The notes beneath the pieces were generated by a model. It saw only the letters and a program-made list of their open reading frames with translations. It ran no database searches and was not told the DNA's origin. Shown in pieces: positions 7,665 through 19,853 of a stretch of 64,000 nt of DNA (positions within the stretch are counted from its first letter, which is position 1; the number at the start of each line of letters is the position of its first letter). Made by a program: the position numbers and the translations under genes. This stretch comes from JAEMQF01 sp963850525 (GTDB taxonomy: Bacteria; Pseudomonadota; Gammaproteobacteria; Burkholderiales; Burkholderiaceae_C). Location of the stretch: NCBI GenBank assembly GCA_963850525.1, contig CAWKLQ010000008.1:1426001-1490000 (forward strand), in the 5' to 3' direction.

Positions 7665-9107
7665 TCAATAGGGCGGCGCAATGCGTTCGGCGTAGTCGAG
7701 CAGCGCGCTGAGGATGGCTTGGCCGCGTTCGTCTGCCGATTCGCTCAGCGCATCGACGCGGTCCTGAAACTGGGCCAACGTGAGCGCGCCGCCGTCGCCT
7801 TCGTGCAGGCGCTGTGCACAGTGGCGCAGCCAGCGTTGCCGATCCGCCGCGTCGAGCTGCTCGGGCCAGTTGCGCGCGCGAAAGCGAAACAGCAACTCTT
7901 CGAGGCGCTCGTCAGAAAACGCCGGGCGCTTCGCGGCGATTTTTTCGGGCGGCAACGCACGCAGGCGCTGCAGGCTGCGCCGATCGTCGTCGCCGACGAA
8001 CCCGCCGTACAGGTCTTCGTCGACGTCGATCGCGCCGCTTTGCGCCTCGCGCTTGAACACGTCGGGCCAGATGCCCGCCATCGTGGCGGCGCGGCGTGCG
8101 GCCACTTCGGCGTGGCGCAACGCCTGATCGACGTCGATTCCCCACTTTGACGCCATCTCCGGCGCGAGCGTCTTCAGGCTGCCGATCACGATGGGCGACT
8201 TGTTGATGTGAATCGTCTTGATCGGCAGACGCTGCATACCGGCGGGCAGGGCATCGGCTTTGCTGAACACGCGCTCGCGAATGATCGCCGCATCCAGCGT
8301 GAACAGTTCGCTCGGGTCCGCGGCCAAATCCCAGACGATGACTTCGTTCTTGTTCGTCGGGTGCGGCGCGAGCGGCCACACGACCGCAATGCAGCCGCGC
8401 TCGGCGGCGTAGCGCCCGGACACGTGGAGAAACGGCAAACCCTGACGCTGCGCGAGGGCCATCTGGTCCAGAACTACGGCCTTCTTGCGCAGCTTCAAGC
8501 AAAAGTCCCACAGCCGGGGTTGGCACGCTTTGAGGCGCCGCGCCAATGCCAGGGTCGCGCGCACGTCGGACAGGGCGTCGTGCGCAGCGTCGTGCACCAA
8601 ACCGTTCACCGCAGTCAGGTCGCCCAGGCGAAACGATGCCTTGGCGTCGCCGTTCACCGGCCACACCATTCCTTGCGGGCGCAACGCGTAGGCGCAGCGC
8701 AACACGTCGAGCAAGTCCCAGCGGCCGCAGTCGTTTTGCCACTCGCGCGCGTAGGGTTCGAGCAGGTTGCGCCAGAACAGATGGCGCGTCACTTCGTCGT
8801 CGAAGCGGATCGAGTTGTAGCCCACGCCCACCGTGCCCGGTTCACCCAATTCCGCGAGCACCGCGTCGGCGAATTCGGCTTCGCCCACGCCCTTTTCCAG
8901 ACACGTCTGCGGCAAGATTCCGGTGAGCAAGCACGCCTCGGGCTCGGGCAGGAAATCGGGCGCCGGCTTGCAGTAGTACATCACCGGTGCGGCGACTTCG
9001 TTCAATTCGAAATCGGTGCGTACGCCGGCAAACTGTGCCGGCCGATCCCGGCGCGGGTTCACGCCGAAGGTTTCGTAGTCGTGCCAGAAGAAGGTGGGTG
9101 GGGTCAT
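7665..9107 (-). CDS. sbcB: Exodeoxyribonuclease I
   Basis: This 480-residue cytosolic 3'-5' single-strand exonuclease acts in recombination and mismatch repair. The N-terminal DEDDh exonuclease domain is visible: HDYETFG (residues 9-15), GYNSIRFDDE near residue 97, and HDALSDVRATLALA near residue 175. The SH3-like and helical C-terminal regions of ExoI follow. The length matches the family (about 475). It is divergent from the lipoprotein gene at 9287 and convergent with the repeat-bearing region at 7348-7640. Confidence 0.95.
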   Translation of the reverse strand: MTPPTFFWHDYETFGVNPRRDRPAQFAGVRTDFELNEVAAPVMYYCKPAPDFLPEPEACLLTGILPQTCLEKGVGEAEFADAVLAELGEPGTVGVGYNSIRFDDEVTRHLFWRNLLEPYAREWQNDCGRWDLLDVLRCAYALRPQGMVWPVNGDAKASFRLGDLTAVNGLVHDAAHDALSDVRATLALARRLKACQPRLWDFCLKLRKKAVVLDQMALAQRQGLPFLHVSGRYAAERGCIAVVWPLAPHPTNKNEVIVWDLAADPSELFTLDAAIIRERVFSKADALPAGMQRLPIKTIHINKSPIVIGSLKTLAPEMASKWGIDVDQALRHAEVAARRAATMAGIWPDVFKREAQSGAIDVDEDLYGGFVGDDDRRSLQRLRALPPEKIAAKRPAFSDERLEELLFRFRARNWPEQLDAADRQRWLRHCAQRLHEGDGGALTLAQFQDRVDALSESADERGQAILSALLDYAERIAPPY

Positions 9108-9286
9108 TCGGGAAGTGTGCTGATGCGCTGGTGCGATTTATTCCGTCCGAGTTCTTGTCGCTTTCCCTGATTGGCCTCGGGCCGGCGCGGGGGGACAGTC
9201 CGGCGCACGGCGTGCGCGCACCACGGCAGCTTAACTCGCGCACGGAATTCGCTTCGATCGATACTGCAACCCACTGGAGGGTCATC

Positions 9287-10750
9287 ATGACGCGACGAAT
9301 CGCATTGACCGGCATCGCCGCCGCCTTGCTTGGACTGGCGGCGTGCAGCAGCATGCCGCCCACCGACGCAGCGGCCACATTGCGTCAAGCGGAACAGGCG
9401 ATGGGCGGCAGCAACCTGAACTCGATTCGCTACTCCGCGCAAGGCGGCGGTAGCCTGTTCGGCCAGGCGTTCATTCCCGGAATGGCGTGGCCGCGAATGA
9501 CGTACACGGCGTTCACGCGCGTCGCCGACTACCAGAACGGCGCCTTCCGCGAAGAGTTCGGCCGCGCCCGCGCCGAACCGAATGGCGGCGGCGGCGTGCC
9601 GCTGATGGGCATGGGCGAGCAGCGCGCCGTCGGGTTGATGCGCGCCAACGTCGCGTGGAACCAGGCCGGCCCCACCTCCATTCCCGCGCCCGTGGCGCTG
9701 GACGAACGCATCCACGATTTGTGGACGACGCCGCACGGCGCGCTGAAGGCCGCACTGCGCAATGGCGCGACGGCACGCACGCTCAGCGAAGGCGGCAAGA
9801 CCTCGCACGAGGTGTCGTTCACCGAGCCCGGCCGCTTCACGGCGACCGTGCTGATCGGCGCGGGCAATCTGGTGGAACGCATCGTCTCGCGCCGGCCGCA
9901 CCCCGTGACGGGGGACACCGAATCGACCACGACCTTCCTCGACTACAAGGATTTCAACGGCGTCATGTTCCCGACGCGAATTCGCCAAAGCCAGGGTGGC
10001 TACGAAATTCTCGACGTGGCGGTGCGTGAGGTACAGGGCAACGTGGCCTCCGACATCGTCGTGCCGGACGTGGCGCGCAACTTTTCAGAACGCGTCGTGT
10101 CCGAAAAAGCCGCCGACGGCGTGTGGTACCTCGCCGGAGGTTCGCACCACAGCGTGCTGATCGAATTGAGCGACTCGCTCGTCATCGTCGAGAGCCCGCT
10201 CTACGACGGCCGCGCTGCCGCGGTGTTCGCCGAAGCGCGCAGACTCGTTCCCGGCAAGCCGATCAAGCACGTGATCAATTCGCACCACCACTTCGACCAC
10301 GCCGGCGGCCTGCGCGCCGCGGCGGCTGAAGGAGCGACGCTCATCACGAGTGCGATCGCCAAAGCGTCGATTGAGCAGGCGCTGGCGAATCCGAACCGCA
10401 TCAGCCCGGACCTGCTCGCGCGTTCCGGGCGCACTGCCAACATCATCGGCGTGCGCGGCCACTACGAATTGACCGACGGCACGCGGCGCATCGAAATCCA
10501 CGAAATGGACGCGAGCATCCACGCGCAAGGCTTTCTCATGGTTTACCTGCCCAAAGAACGCCTGCTCATCGAAGCCGACGCCTACACGCCCCAGGCCGCA
10601 GGAATGCCGCCTCCTGCGACACCCAACGCGAACAACGTGAACCTGGTGCAAAACGTCGAGCGGCTCAAATTGAGCGTTGACCGCATCCTGCCGCTGCACG
10701 GGCGGATGGTGCCGATGAGCGAGTTGCACGCGGCGATCGGGCGCAAGTAA
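9287..10750 (+). CDS. Lipoprotein with metallo-beta-lactamase fold
   Basis: The 487-residue protein carries a lipoprotein signal (MTRRIALTGIAAALLGLAACSS, cysteine near residue 21), so it should be membrane-anchored in the periplasm or outer membrane. The first 270 or so residues form an unassigned domain. The C-terminal part is a metallo-beta-lactamase domain with the zinc motif SHHHFDHAGG near residue 330 and a later LPLHGRMVP histidine. The start is set by CTGGAGG at 9274-9280, six bases before the ATG. It is probably a hydrolase; the substrate is unknown. Confidence 0.85.
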   Translation: MTRRIALTGIAAALLGLAACSSMPPTDAAATLRQAEQAMGGSNLNSIRYSAQGGGSLFGQAFIPGMAWPRMTYTAFTRVADYQNGAFREEFGRARAEPNGGGGVPLMGMGEQRAVGLMRANVAWNQAGPTSIPAPVALDERIHDLWTTPHGALKAALRNGATARTLSEGGKTSHEVSFTEPGRFTATVLIGAGNLVERIVSRRPHPVTGDTESTTTFLDYKDFNGVMFPTRIRQSQGGYEILDVAVREVQGNVASDIVVPDVARNFSERVVSEKAADGVWYLAGGSHHSVLIELSDSLVIVESPLYDGRAAAVFAEARRLVPGKPIKHVINSHHHFDHAGGLRAAAAEGATLITSAIAKASIEQALANPNRISPDLLARSGRTANIIGVRGHYELTDGTRRIEIHEMDASIHAQGFLMVYLPKERLLIEADAYTPQAAGMPPPATPNANNVNLVQNVERLKLSVDRILPLHGRMVPMSELHAAIGRK

Positions 10751-10896
10751 GTCGCAGCCCGATCGGCACACTTCTCCTGGGGGTCGCGCAGCCAGCCGCC
10801 GCCGCTGGCACGCGGCGCTGGCGTGCGCGCGTTCGGCTGCGAGATTGTGGTTATGCTTCGCTCCCGCTCGCGAAACGCACCCCGGAGACGACCCCC

Positions 10897-11979
10897 ATGC
10901 CCCGCGTATTCAACTTCAGCGCAGGCCCCGCCGCGCTGCCCGAACCCGTGCTGAAGCAAGCCGCCGACGAGATGCTCGATTGGCACGGCTCGGGAATGTC
11001 GGTGATGGAAATGAGCCATCGCGGCAAGGAGTTCATGGGGATTCATGCCGATGCGCAGACGCTGCTGCGCAAGCTGCTCGCGGTGCCTGCGAACTACAAG
11101 ATTCTCTTCATGCAAGGCGGCGCGATCGCCGAGAACGCGATCGTGCCGATGAACCTGTTGCGCGGTAAAACCGGCGCCGACTACATCGACACCGGCGAGT
11201 GGTCGAAGAAGTCGATCCAGGAGGCGGCGCGCTATTGCAGGGTCAACGTCGCGGCGAGTTCCAAAGAGGCCGGCTACACGCACATTCCGAAGCGCGACAC
11301 CTGGAAGCTCGACGCAGATGCGGCCTACGTGCACATCTGCTCGAACGAGACGATAGGCGGCGTCGAGTACGGCTTCACGCCCGACGTGGGCAACGTGCCG
11401 CTGGTCGCCGACATGTCGTCGAACCTGCTGTCGCAACCCATCGACGTGTCGAGGTACGGACTGATCTACGGCGGCGCGCAAAAGAACATCGGCCCGGCGG
11501 GCTTGACAATCGTCATCGTTCGCGACGACTTGCTCGGCGGCGCCCTGCCCTTCACGCCGTCGGCGTTCAACTACAAGGAGCAGGCCGAAAACGACTCGAT
11601 GCTCAACACGCCGCCCACCTACGGCATCTACATCGCCGGGCTGGTCTTCAAATGGCTCGAGGCGCGCGGCGGATTGCCCGCGATGGAAAGGCACAACCGC
11701 GTCAAGGCGGCGCTGCTCTACGACTATCTCGACAAGACGTCGTTTTATTCGAGCCCGGTCGCGAAAGACTGCCGCTCGCTCATGAACGTGCCGTTCAAAC
11801 TGCGTGATCCTGCGCTTGACGACGCTTTCCTCAAAGGCGCGCAGGCGCGCGGCATGGTGCAGCTGAAGGGGCACCGCTCAGTGGGCGGCATGCGCGCGTC
11901 GATCTACAACGCGATGCCCATCGAAGGCGTTCAGGCGCTTGTGGCGTACATGAAGGAATTTGAGGCGAGCCATGGCTGA
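10897..11979 (+). CDS. serC: Phosphoserine aminotransferase
   Basis: This 360-residue PLP enzyme converts 3-phosphohydroxypyruvate to phosphoserine in serine biosynthesis and also acts in pyridoxal synthesis. FNFSAGPAALPEPVL at the N-terminus is the family signature. WHGSGMSVMEMSHRGKEF follows, and the Schiff-base lysine lies in YGGAQKNIGPAG near residue 195. The length is standard. Its stop overlaps the start of the following dehydrogenase gene by eight bases, which indicates translational coupling of the first two serine-pathway steps. Confidence 0.96.
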   Translation: MPRVFNFSAGPAALPEPVLKQAADEMLDWHGSGMSVMEMSHRGKEFMGIHADAQTLLRKLLAVPANYKILFMQGGAIAENAIVPMNLLRGKTGADYIDTGEWSKKSIQEAARYCRVNVAASSKEAGYTHIPKRDTWKLDADAAYVHICSNETIGGVEYGFTPDVGNVPLVADMSSNLLSQPIDVSRYGLIYGGAQKNIGPAGLTIVIVRDDLLGGALPFTPSAFNYKEQAENDSMLNTPPTYGIYIAGLVFKWLEARGGLPAMERHNRVKAALLYDYLDKTSFYSSPVAKDCRSLMNVPFKLRDPALDDAFLKGAQARGMVQLKGHRSVGGMRASIYNAMPIEGVQALVAYMKEFEASHG

Positions 11980-13168
11980 GCTCAGTGCGCAGCGCTATGA
12001 AGTGCTGGTGCTGAACCAGATTTCACCCGAAGGCCTGAAGCGTCTACCGAGCGACCGCTACCGAATCGTCAAGGAGCCTGCGCAACCCGACGCGATCCTG
12101 TTGCGCTCGGCGGATCTGCACACGTTTTCGATTCCCCCGAGCGTGGTCGCGATCGCGCGCGCCGGCGCTGGCACGAACAATATTCCGATTGCCGCGCTGA
12201 GTCAGCGCGGCGTGGCGGTGTTCAACACCCCCGGCGCGAACGCGAATGCGGTCAAGGAACTGGTGCTTGCCGGCATGCTGATGGCGGCGCGGCAGCTGCC
12301 CGCGGCGCTGCGCTTCACGGCGAGCCTGGACGCCGCCGCGCCCGACATGGAGCGCGCCGTCGAGGCCGGCAAGAAGTCTTTCGCGGGGTTCGAACTGGCA
12401 GGCCACACCCTCGGAATCATTGGCCTGGGCAAGATCGGCTGCCTCGTCGCCGACGCCGCCATCAAGCTCGGCATGGACGTGTTCGGCTACGACCCCGACA
12501 TCACGGTCGACGCCGCCTGGAGCCTGCCGGCGCAAGTGAAGCGCGCCGCCAGCGTCGCCGAGGTGCTGCGGAGCGCCGATTTCGTGACGCTGCACGTGCC
12601 GCTCATCGAGGCGACACGTGACCTGGTGAACGCCGCCAACATCGGCCAGATGCGCGCCTCGGCGGTATTGCTGAACTTCTCGCGCGACGGCGTCGTGAAC
12701 GAAGCCGCGATCCTCGCGGCGCTCACCGACAAGCGCCTCGCCGCCTACGTGTGCGACTTTCCCAGCGCCGCGATCAACGGCGTTGATCGTGTCATCGCCT
12801 TGCCGCACCTGGGCGCGTCGACTGCAGAGGCCGAAGAAAACTGCGCGCTGATGGCGGTGAACCAGCTGCGCGGCTTCCTCGAGCATGGCGAAATCGTCAA
12901 CGCAGTCAATTTCCCGGCAGTGACGATGGCGCGCGAGTCGTCGTACCGCGTCGCCATCGCGAACGCGAACGTGCCCAACATGCTGGGGCAGATTTCGACG
13001 GCGATGGCGCGCGCCGGGCTGAACATTCACAACATGGTCAACAAGTCACGCGGCGAGATGGCGTATACGTTGGTCGACGTGGAAAGCCCGGTCGCAGAAG
13101 CCGTCTTGGCCGACCTGCGAGCGATCCAGGGCGTGCTGTCGGTTCGCTATCTTCCGTACCGGGAGTAA
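11972..13168 (+). CDS. serA: D-3-phosphoglycerate dehydrogenase with ACT domain
   Basis: The 398-residue protein has the 2-hydroxyacid dehydrogenase fold. The substrate site AGAGTNNIPI lies near residue 66, the NAD motif GIIGLGKIG near residue 150, and the catalytic LPHLGASTAEAEENC region near residue 276. A C-terminal ACT domain (about 325-398) probably gives serine feedback control. It overlaps serC (ATG at 11972 inside the serC end). It catalyses oxidation of 3-phosphoglycerate, the step before SerC. The start was chosen for this overlap; a start 12 bases upstream is possible. Confidence 0.92.
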   Translation: MAELSAQRYEVLVLNQISPEGLKRLPSDRYRIVKEPAQPDAILLRSADLHTFSIPPSVVAIARAGAGTNNIPIAALSQRGVAVFNTPGANANAVKELVLAGMLMAARQLPAALRFTASLDAAAPDMERAVEAGKKSFAGFELAGHTLGIIGLGKIGCLVADAAIKLGMDVFGYDPDITVDAAWSLPAQVKRAASVAEVLRSADFVTLHVPLIEATRDLVNAANIGQMRASAVLLNFSRDGVVNEAAILAALTDKRLAAYVCDFPSAAINGVDRVIALPHLGASTAEAEENCALMAVNQLRGFLEHGEIVNAVNFPAVTMARESSYRVAIANANVPNMLGQISTAMARAGLNIHNMVNKSRGEMAYTLVDVESPVAEAVLADLRAIQGVLSVRYLPYRE

Positions 13169-13240
13169 TGCGCCGCGCGCGTCAATGCGGCCCACAGCGC
13201 CGTGCACAATAGCCGCGTCCTGACTCCGGAGAAACCACCG

Positions 13241-15985
<2,745 letters not shown>

Positions 15986-15997
15986 AGATCGGCGGCC

Positions 15998-17125
15998 ATG
16001 GAGCCGTTCAAGAACTTCATCAACGTGCAGACAGTGCGCGACACGTCGCGCCACCTGCACCGCGCGTGGCCGGCGTTCCCGCGCAAGGCTTTCGAGTCGC
16101 GAGCAAGTGACGGCCTGGCAGCGCTGGAACTGAAGGCTCGGGTGATGCACCTGAGCCTCGCGCTCGAAGCCTTCCTGCCGCAAGACTTTGCGCACGCCGC
16201 CGACGTGATCGAAGCCAGCCTCGCGCCGGTGGCCGATGACGCAGCGCTCGATCAACCCCGCAATCCGGACGAAGGCCTGGCCGGCTGGGCGATCTGGCCG
16301 CTCGGTGAATTCGTCGCGCGCTGCGGCCTGGGCATGCCTGAACGCGCCTTGCGCACACTGCACGCGTTGACGCAGCGTTCCACGGCGGAGTTCGCGATCC
16401 GCCCCTTCATCGCGCAACACCCGACGCTGACCTTCGCGACGCTGGACGAATGGACACGCGACCGCAGCGCCCACGTGCGCCGCCTGGTCAGCGAAGGCAG
16501 CCGGCCGCGCCTGCCCTGGGGCATGCAACTCAAGGGCCTGATCGCCGACCCCACGCCCACCCTGCCCTTGCTTCTCGCACTGCAAGACGACCCGAGCGAG
16601 TACGTGCGGCGCAGCGTCGCGAACCACCTGAACGACATCGCGAAAGACCACCCCGATGTCGTCGCGCAGTGGGTCGAGCGTCACCTGCCCGATGCGCCAG
16701 CAGAGCGCAAGGCGCTGCTCAAGCATGCCTGTCGCACGCTCATCAAGAACGGCGACCCCCGCATCATGAAAGCCTGGGGACTCGCCAAGCCGTATCGAGG
16801 CGATGTGCGCTTCAAACTCTCGAAGCGCCGTGTGCTGCTGGGCGATTCGATCGAACTGCAGTTGACCTTGCAGTCAAGCGCGGCACGCGTCCAGAAACTC
16901 GCGATCGACTACGCGGTGCACCACGTCAAGGCGAATGGCCAGACCACGCCGAAGGTCTTCAAGGGCTGGACCCTCGACCTCGGCGCGAACGAAGTGCGCG
17001 AATTGCGCAAGAGCCATTCGCTGCGCGTCGTCACGACGCGGCGCTACCACGCGGGAACCCACACGATCGCCCTGCGCATCAATGGCCGAAGCGTGGGCAG
17101 CGCGAATTTCGAATTGCGTGTTTGA
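15998..17125 (+). CDS. HEAT-repeat DNA alkylation repair protein (AlkC/AlkD-like)
   Basis: This 375-residue protein is built of helical HEAT-like repeats; ALQDDPSEYVRRSVANHLNDIAKDHP near residue 195 is typical of the AlkC/AlkD glycosylase superfamily, which removes alkylated bases. TRDRSAHVRRLVSEGSRPRLPW is the adjacent repeat. The last 110 residues form an apparent beta-rich domain (FKLSKRRVLLGDSIELQLTL), as in AlkC-type proteins with an Ig-like tail. It follows acnA by 12 bases and may be cotranscribed. Glycosylase activity is inferred from family membership. Confidence 0.82.
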   Translation: MEPFKNFINVQTVRDTSRHLHRAWPAFPRKAFESRASDGLAALELKARVMHLSLALEAFLPQDFAHAADVIEASLAPVADDAALDQPRNPDEGLAGWAIWPLGEFVARCGLGMPERALRTLHALTQRSTAEFAIRPFIAQHPTLTFATLDEWTRDRSAHVRRLVSEGSRPRLPWGMQLKGLIADPTPTLPLLLALQDDPSEYVRRSVANHLNDIAKDHPDVVAQWVERHLPDAPAERKALLKHACRTLIKNGDPRIMKAWGLAKPYRGDVRFKLSKRRVLLGDSIELQLTLQSSAARVQKLAIDYAVHHVKANGQTTPKVFKGWTLDLGANEVRELRKSHSLRVVTTRRYHAGTHTIALRINGRSVGSANFELRV

Positions 17126-17127
17126 AA

Positions 17128-17656
17128 CGAATTCGCGTTCGATCGCATGAGAATTGGCATCGGCGATCGGCCCTTTGCTGCCGTTCACCTCGATGCGCGT
17201 GCAAAGGTAGAGAGAGGGCAGGTGGCCCGGGGTTCGTTCTCCGGCCCCACGCTCGCGGGGCACCGTCTGCGGACTGCGCGCGTGGCGCCATCAACACCGT
17301 GTTCTCTTGCGCAGGCTGAGGACACCGCGAATGGGGGCCTGCGCCCGCACCCCAAGCCACCTACCCCGGCACTCGGGTGGCGTGCGAAGGCTCTGCATGC
17401 CACCGGCGTGTGCAGCAGGGCGGTGGTGGTGCCCCCGGGCGCAGGACCCATTCGCGGTGTCTGCCAACGGGTGCAGCGTAAATCCCGTGTTGACGCGGCT
17501 TCGCTTTGCGCTTCTGGACGGTGCCCCGCGAGCGTGGGCCGGAGCACGGGGGCGCCGCCGCCGCCCTGGCGTCGCAACCTTGGCAGGAACCTCGCTGCGA
17601 ACGGCAGCAAAGGGCCGATCGCAGCCACCCGCTCCCATTCGTTCAAATGCAAACTG
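17128..17656. repeat. Large imperfect palindrome, copy 2 of the element (529 bp)
   Basis: The stretch is two-fold symmetric about position 17392. A 24-base arm at 17163-17186 (GCGATCGGCCCTTTGCTG onward) is exactly inverted at 17599-17622. CTCCGGCCCCACGCTCGC at 17239 onward recurs inverted at 17517-17544 with one base missing. GACACCGCGAATGGG at about 17319-17333 recurs inverted around 17450-17464. GGTGGCGTGC and GCATGCCACC sit on either side of the centre. The outer 18 bases equal those of the 7348 element. It begins two bases after a stop codon and holds no credible gene. Confidence 0.8.
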
Positions 17657-17692
17657 AAATGAGCGAAACGGCCGTCGCCGCGATGCGAGGCT

Positions 17693-18064
17693 TCAAACGC
17701 GACGCGACCAGGCTTGTGCGTCAAAACCCACCGTCGTCTCGCCATCCGGCCATTCCACGACGGGGCGCTTGATGACGCTCGGCGCGCTGCGCATCAGCTC
17801 GATCGCGCTGCGCGCATCCACCACGCCTTGTTGCTCCGCCTCGTCGAGCTTGCGCCAGGTGCTGCCCTGGCGGTTCACGAGCGGCTGCCAACCGAGTGCC
17901 GCAATCCAACGCTCCAGCAGTTGCGCCGCAACCCCGAGCTTCTTGAAGTCATGGAACTCGCACGCCACCTCACGCTCCGCGAGGAAGGCACGCGCCTTCT
18001 TCACGGTGTCGCAATTGGCGATGCCGTAAAGCGTCACGCCCGGCGGTTTCGATGGAATCTGCAT
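17693..18064 (-). CDS. ArsC/Spx-family thioredoxin-fold protein (YffB type)
   Basis: This 123-residue protein has the ArsC/Spx fold. It contains YGIANCDTVKKARAFL with a single cysteine at about residue 18, followed by EFHDFKK and the RQGSTWRKL and IKRPVVEW segments seen in YffB. Arsenate reductase proper uses CXXS or CX5R motifs, so true arsenate reduction is uncertain; a glutathione-dependent thiol reductase role is often suggested for YffB. The downstream side faces the 17128 palindrome. The upstream neighbour is a lipoprotein gene 13 bases away on the same strand. Confidence 0.85.
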   Translation of the reverse strand: MQIPSKPPGVTLYGIANCDTVKKARAFLAEREVACEFHDFKKLGVAAQLLERWIAALGWQPLVNRQGSTWRKLDEAEQQGVVDARSAIELMRSAPSVIKRPVVEWPDGETTVGFDAQAWSRRV

Positions 18065-18077
18065 TGCCGGATTTTGT

Positions 18078-18578
18078 TCAGTCGCGTTCCTTGGCGCCGA
18101 ATTCGCAGCGCGGGTCGGGCCCGTACTGCGTGCTCGCCACCTGCCCCTGCGGGCTCAAGCCCACCTGAAACCATAGGCATTGCGGCGAATCGAAGCGGTA
18201 CGCCCAGATCGTCTTCATCCCGGACCAGACGCCGTATTCGTGCGCCGGGTGTCCCAACGCGAGCAACACCTCGTCGCGGTTCATGCCGAGTTTGATCGTC
18301 GCGAAGTTTTCTTCGTAGAGCACCTGGGTCCACGCTTGCATGGCGCCGGACGCGTCGAAGTCGACCATGAAGGTGTGCAACCCCGCCGGCCCGCGCATGA
18401 ACTCGAGCCGCTTGCCCCCGCCCGTGAGCGGATATTCGCCGCTCGGCGCACCGAGCTTGGCCCGGACGTCGGCAAGCGACGTTCCCGCCGGAAGTGAAGC
18501 CGGGCTGTAGGTCGCGCAGCCCGCCAAGATGCCGATAGCAGTGAATACGAACAATGCAGCGATTCGTTGCAGCAACAT
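18078..18578 (-). CDS. Small lipoprotein with two BamE/SmpA-like repeats
   Basis: The 166-residue protein begins with a lipoprotein signal (MLLQRIAALFVFTAIGILAGC, cysteine near residue 21). Two copies of a BamE/SmpA-like pattern follow: SLADVRAKLGAPSGEYPL near residue 33 and LGMNRDEVLLALGHPAHEYG near residue 95. It is probably anchored in the outer membrane facing the periplasm. The start at 18578 is preferred over an upstream in-frame start because GGAGGG lies at the right distance and the signal peptide then begins directly. The true BamE is about 110 residues, so this is a relative, not BamE. Confidence 0.75.
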   Translation of the reverse strand: MLLQRIAALFVFTAIGILAGCATYSPASLPAGTSLADVRAKLGAPSGEYPLTGGGKRLEFMRGPAGLHTFMVDFDASGAMQAWTQVLYEENFATIKLGMNRDEVLLALGHPAHEYGVWSGMKTIWAYRFDSPQCLWFQVGLSPQGQVASTQYGPDPRCEFGAKERD

Positions 18579-18687
18579 CGCGAACCCTCCAGAAGAAGCC
18601 ATACGGCGCATTCTGATCCTCGGCAAGGGCACACCAAGGCAACAAGGCCCATGCCTAGAATCCCCGAGCTGTGTACGCGCGCCACCG

Positions 18688-19656
18688 ATGCAAAAGTCCC
18701 TCCCCTTCGTCGAACCTCTGGCGCACGGCGTCTACGTCATCGACACCGGCTTCGTGCGGCCGCGCTTCGATGCGAGCCACCTGATCGTCGAGCAGGGCCG
18801 CGCCGCATTCGTCGACACCGGAACGAATCACGCCGTGCCGCGCCTGCTGGAAGCGCTGGAGTCGTTGGGCCTGGCGCGCGGCGCCGTGGATTTCGTCATC
18901 GCCACGCACGTGCACCTCGACCACGCTGGTGGCGCAGGCGCGCTGCTGCAACAACTGCCGAGCGCAAAGCTCGTCGTGCACCCTGCCGGAACGCGGCATC
19001 TCGTCGACCCGACCCGGCTGATGGCGAGTGCGCGCTCGGTGTATGGCGACGCCGAAGTGGCGCGCTCCTATGGCGAGCTGGTGGCGGTCGCGCCTCAGCG
19101 CTTGATCGAAACCGACGACGGACAGGTGCTCGAACTCGCCGGCCGCGCGCTGCGTTTCATCCACACGCCTGGCCACGCGCGGCATCACCACTGCATCTGG
19201 GACGAGCGCAGCGGCGGCATGTTCACGGGAGATACGCTCGGCGTGGCCTACCCCGAGCTCAGCAGCGCAGGCCGGCCGTGGCTCATCCCTGCGACGCCGC
19301 CGACGCAGTTCGACCCCGAAGCGCTGAGCGGCTCGGTGCGGCGCATCCTCGGCTTCGATCCGCAGCGCTTGTACCTCACCCACTACGGCGAGGTGACGGA
19401 CGTGGGGCTACTGGGCGCCACTTTCCTGGCGCGGCTGGCGCAAATCGTGCAGCTCGGCGCCTCACTGCGCACGCAAGCTCTGCGCCCGCAAGCGCTGCGC
19501 GACGGTCTGACCGAGCTGTACCGCCGCTGGCTGAGCGAACACTGCTGCCCGCTCGACGAAACGCAGGCGCTCGAGCTGCTCAGCACCGACATCGAACTCA
19601 ATGCGCAGGGCATGGATGACTGGTTGGCGGGACTCGATGCGCGCGTTCCCGGCTGA
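18688..19656 (+). CDS. Metallo-beta-lactamase-fold hydrolase
   Basis: The 322-residue cytosolic protein has the MBL zinc motif THVHLDHAGGAG near residue 75, the further ligands TPGHARHHHCIW near residue 163 and FTGDTLGVAYPE near residue 180, and LTHYGE near residue 232. An alpha-helical C-terminal region of about 80 residues follows. The start at 18688 (MQKSLPF) gives a normal N-terminus; the in-frame upstream extension overlaps the divergent lipoprotein gene. The substrate is not evident; thioesterase or lactonase activity are possible for this subfamily. Confidence 0.85.
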   Translation: MQKSLPFVEPLAHGVYVIDTGFVRPRFDASHLIVEQGRAAFVDTGTNHAVPRLLEALESLGLARGAVDFVIATHVHLDHAGGAGALLQQLPSAKLVVHPAGTRHLVDPTRLMASARSVYGDAEVARSYGELVAVAPQRLIETDDGQVLELAGRALRFIHTPGHARHHHCIWDERSGGMFTGDTLGVAYPELSSAGRPWLIPATPPTQFDPEALSGSVRRILGFDPQRLYLTHYGEVTDVGLLGATFLARLAQIVQLGASLRTQALRPQALRDGLTELYRRWLSEHCCPLDETQALELLSTDIELNAQGMDDWLAGLDARVPG

Positions 19657-19740
19657 AGCACCCGCCACGGGCGAACGATGCGCCACGGCATCAGCGCAAC
19701 CAGCCGATCTCGACCGCGGTTTCTTGAACATCGACCTCGT

Positions 19741-19757
19741 GAATGTCATCGACATTC
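19741..19757. promoter_or_regulatory. Short perfect inverted repeat upstream of the SDR gene
   Basis: GAATGTC at 19741-19747 is exactly inverted as GACATTC at 19751-19757 with a three-base ATC centre. It lies 97 bases before the SDR start. A regulator-binding site is possible, but a 7-bp repeat can arise by chance and no partner site was seen. Confidence 0.25.
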
Positions 19758-19853
19758 GCCCGTCTCGCTTCGACTAAGCTTGCGAGTGTCAACGAGCATT
19801 CAACCTGCATCGCCCCATCGCCAAGCCATGGGGCCGACACGAGCGCCAATTCC

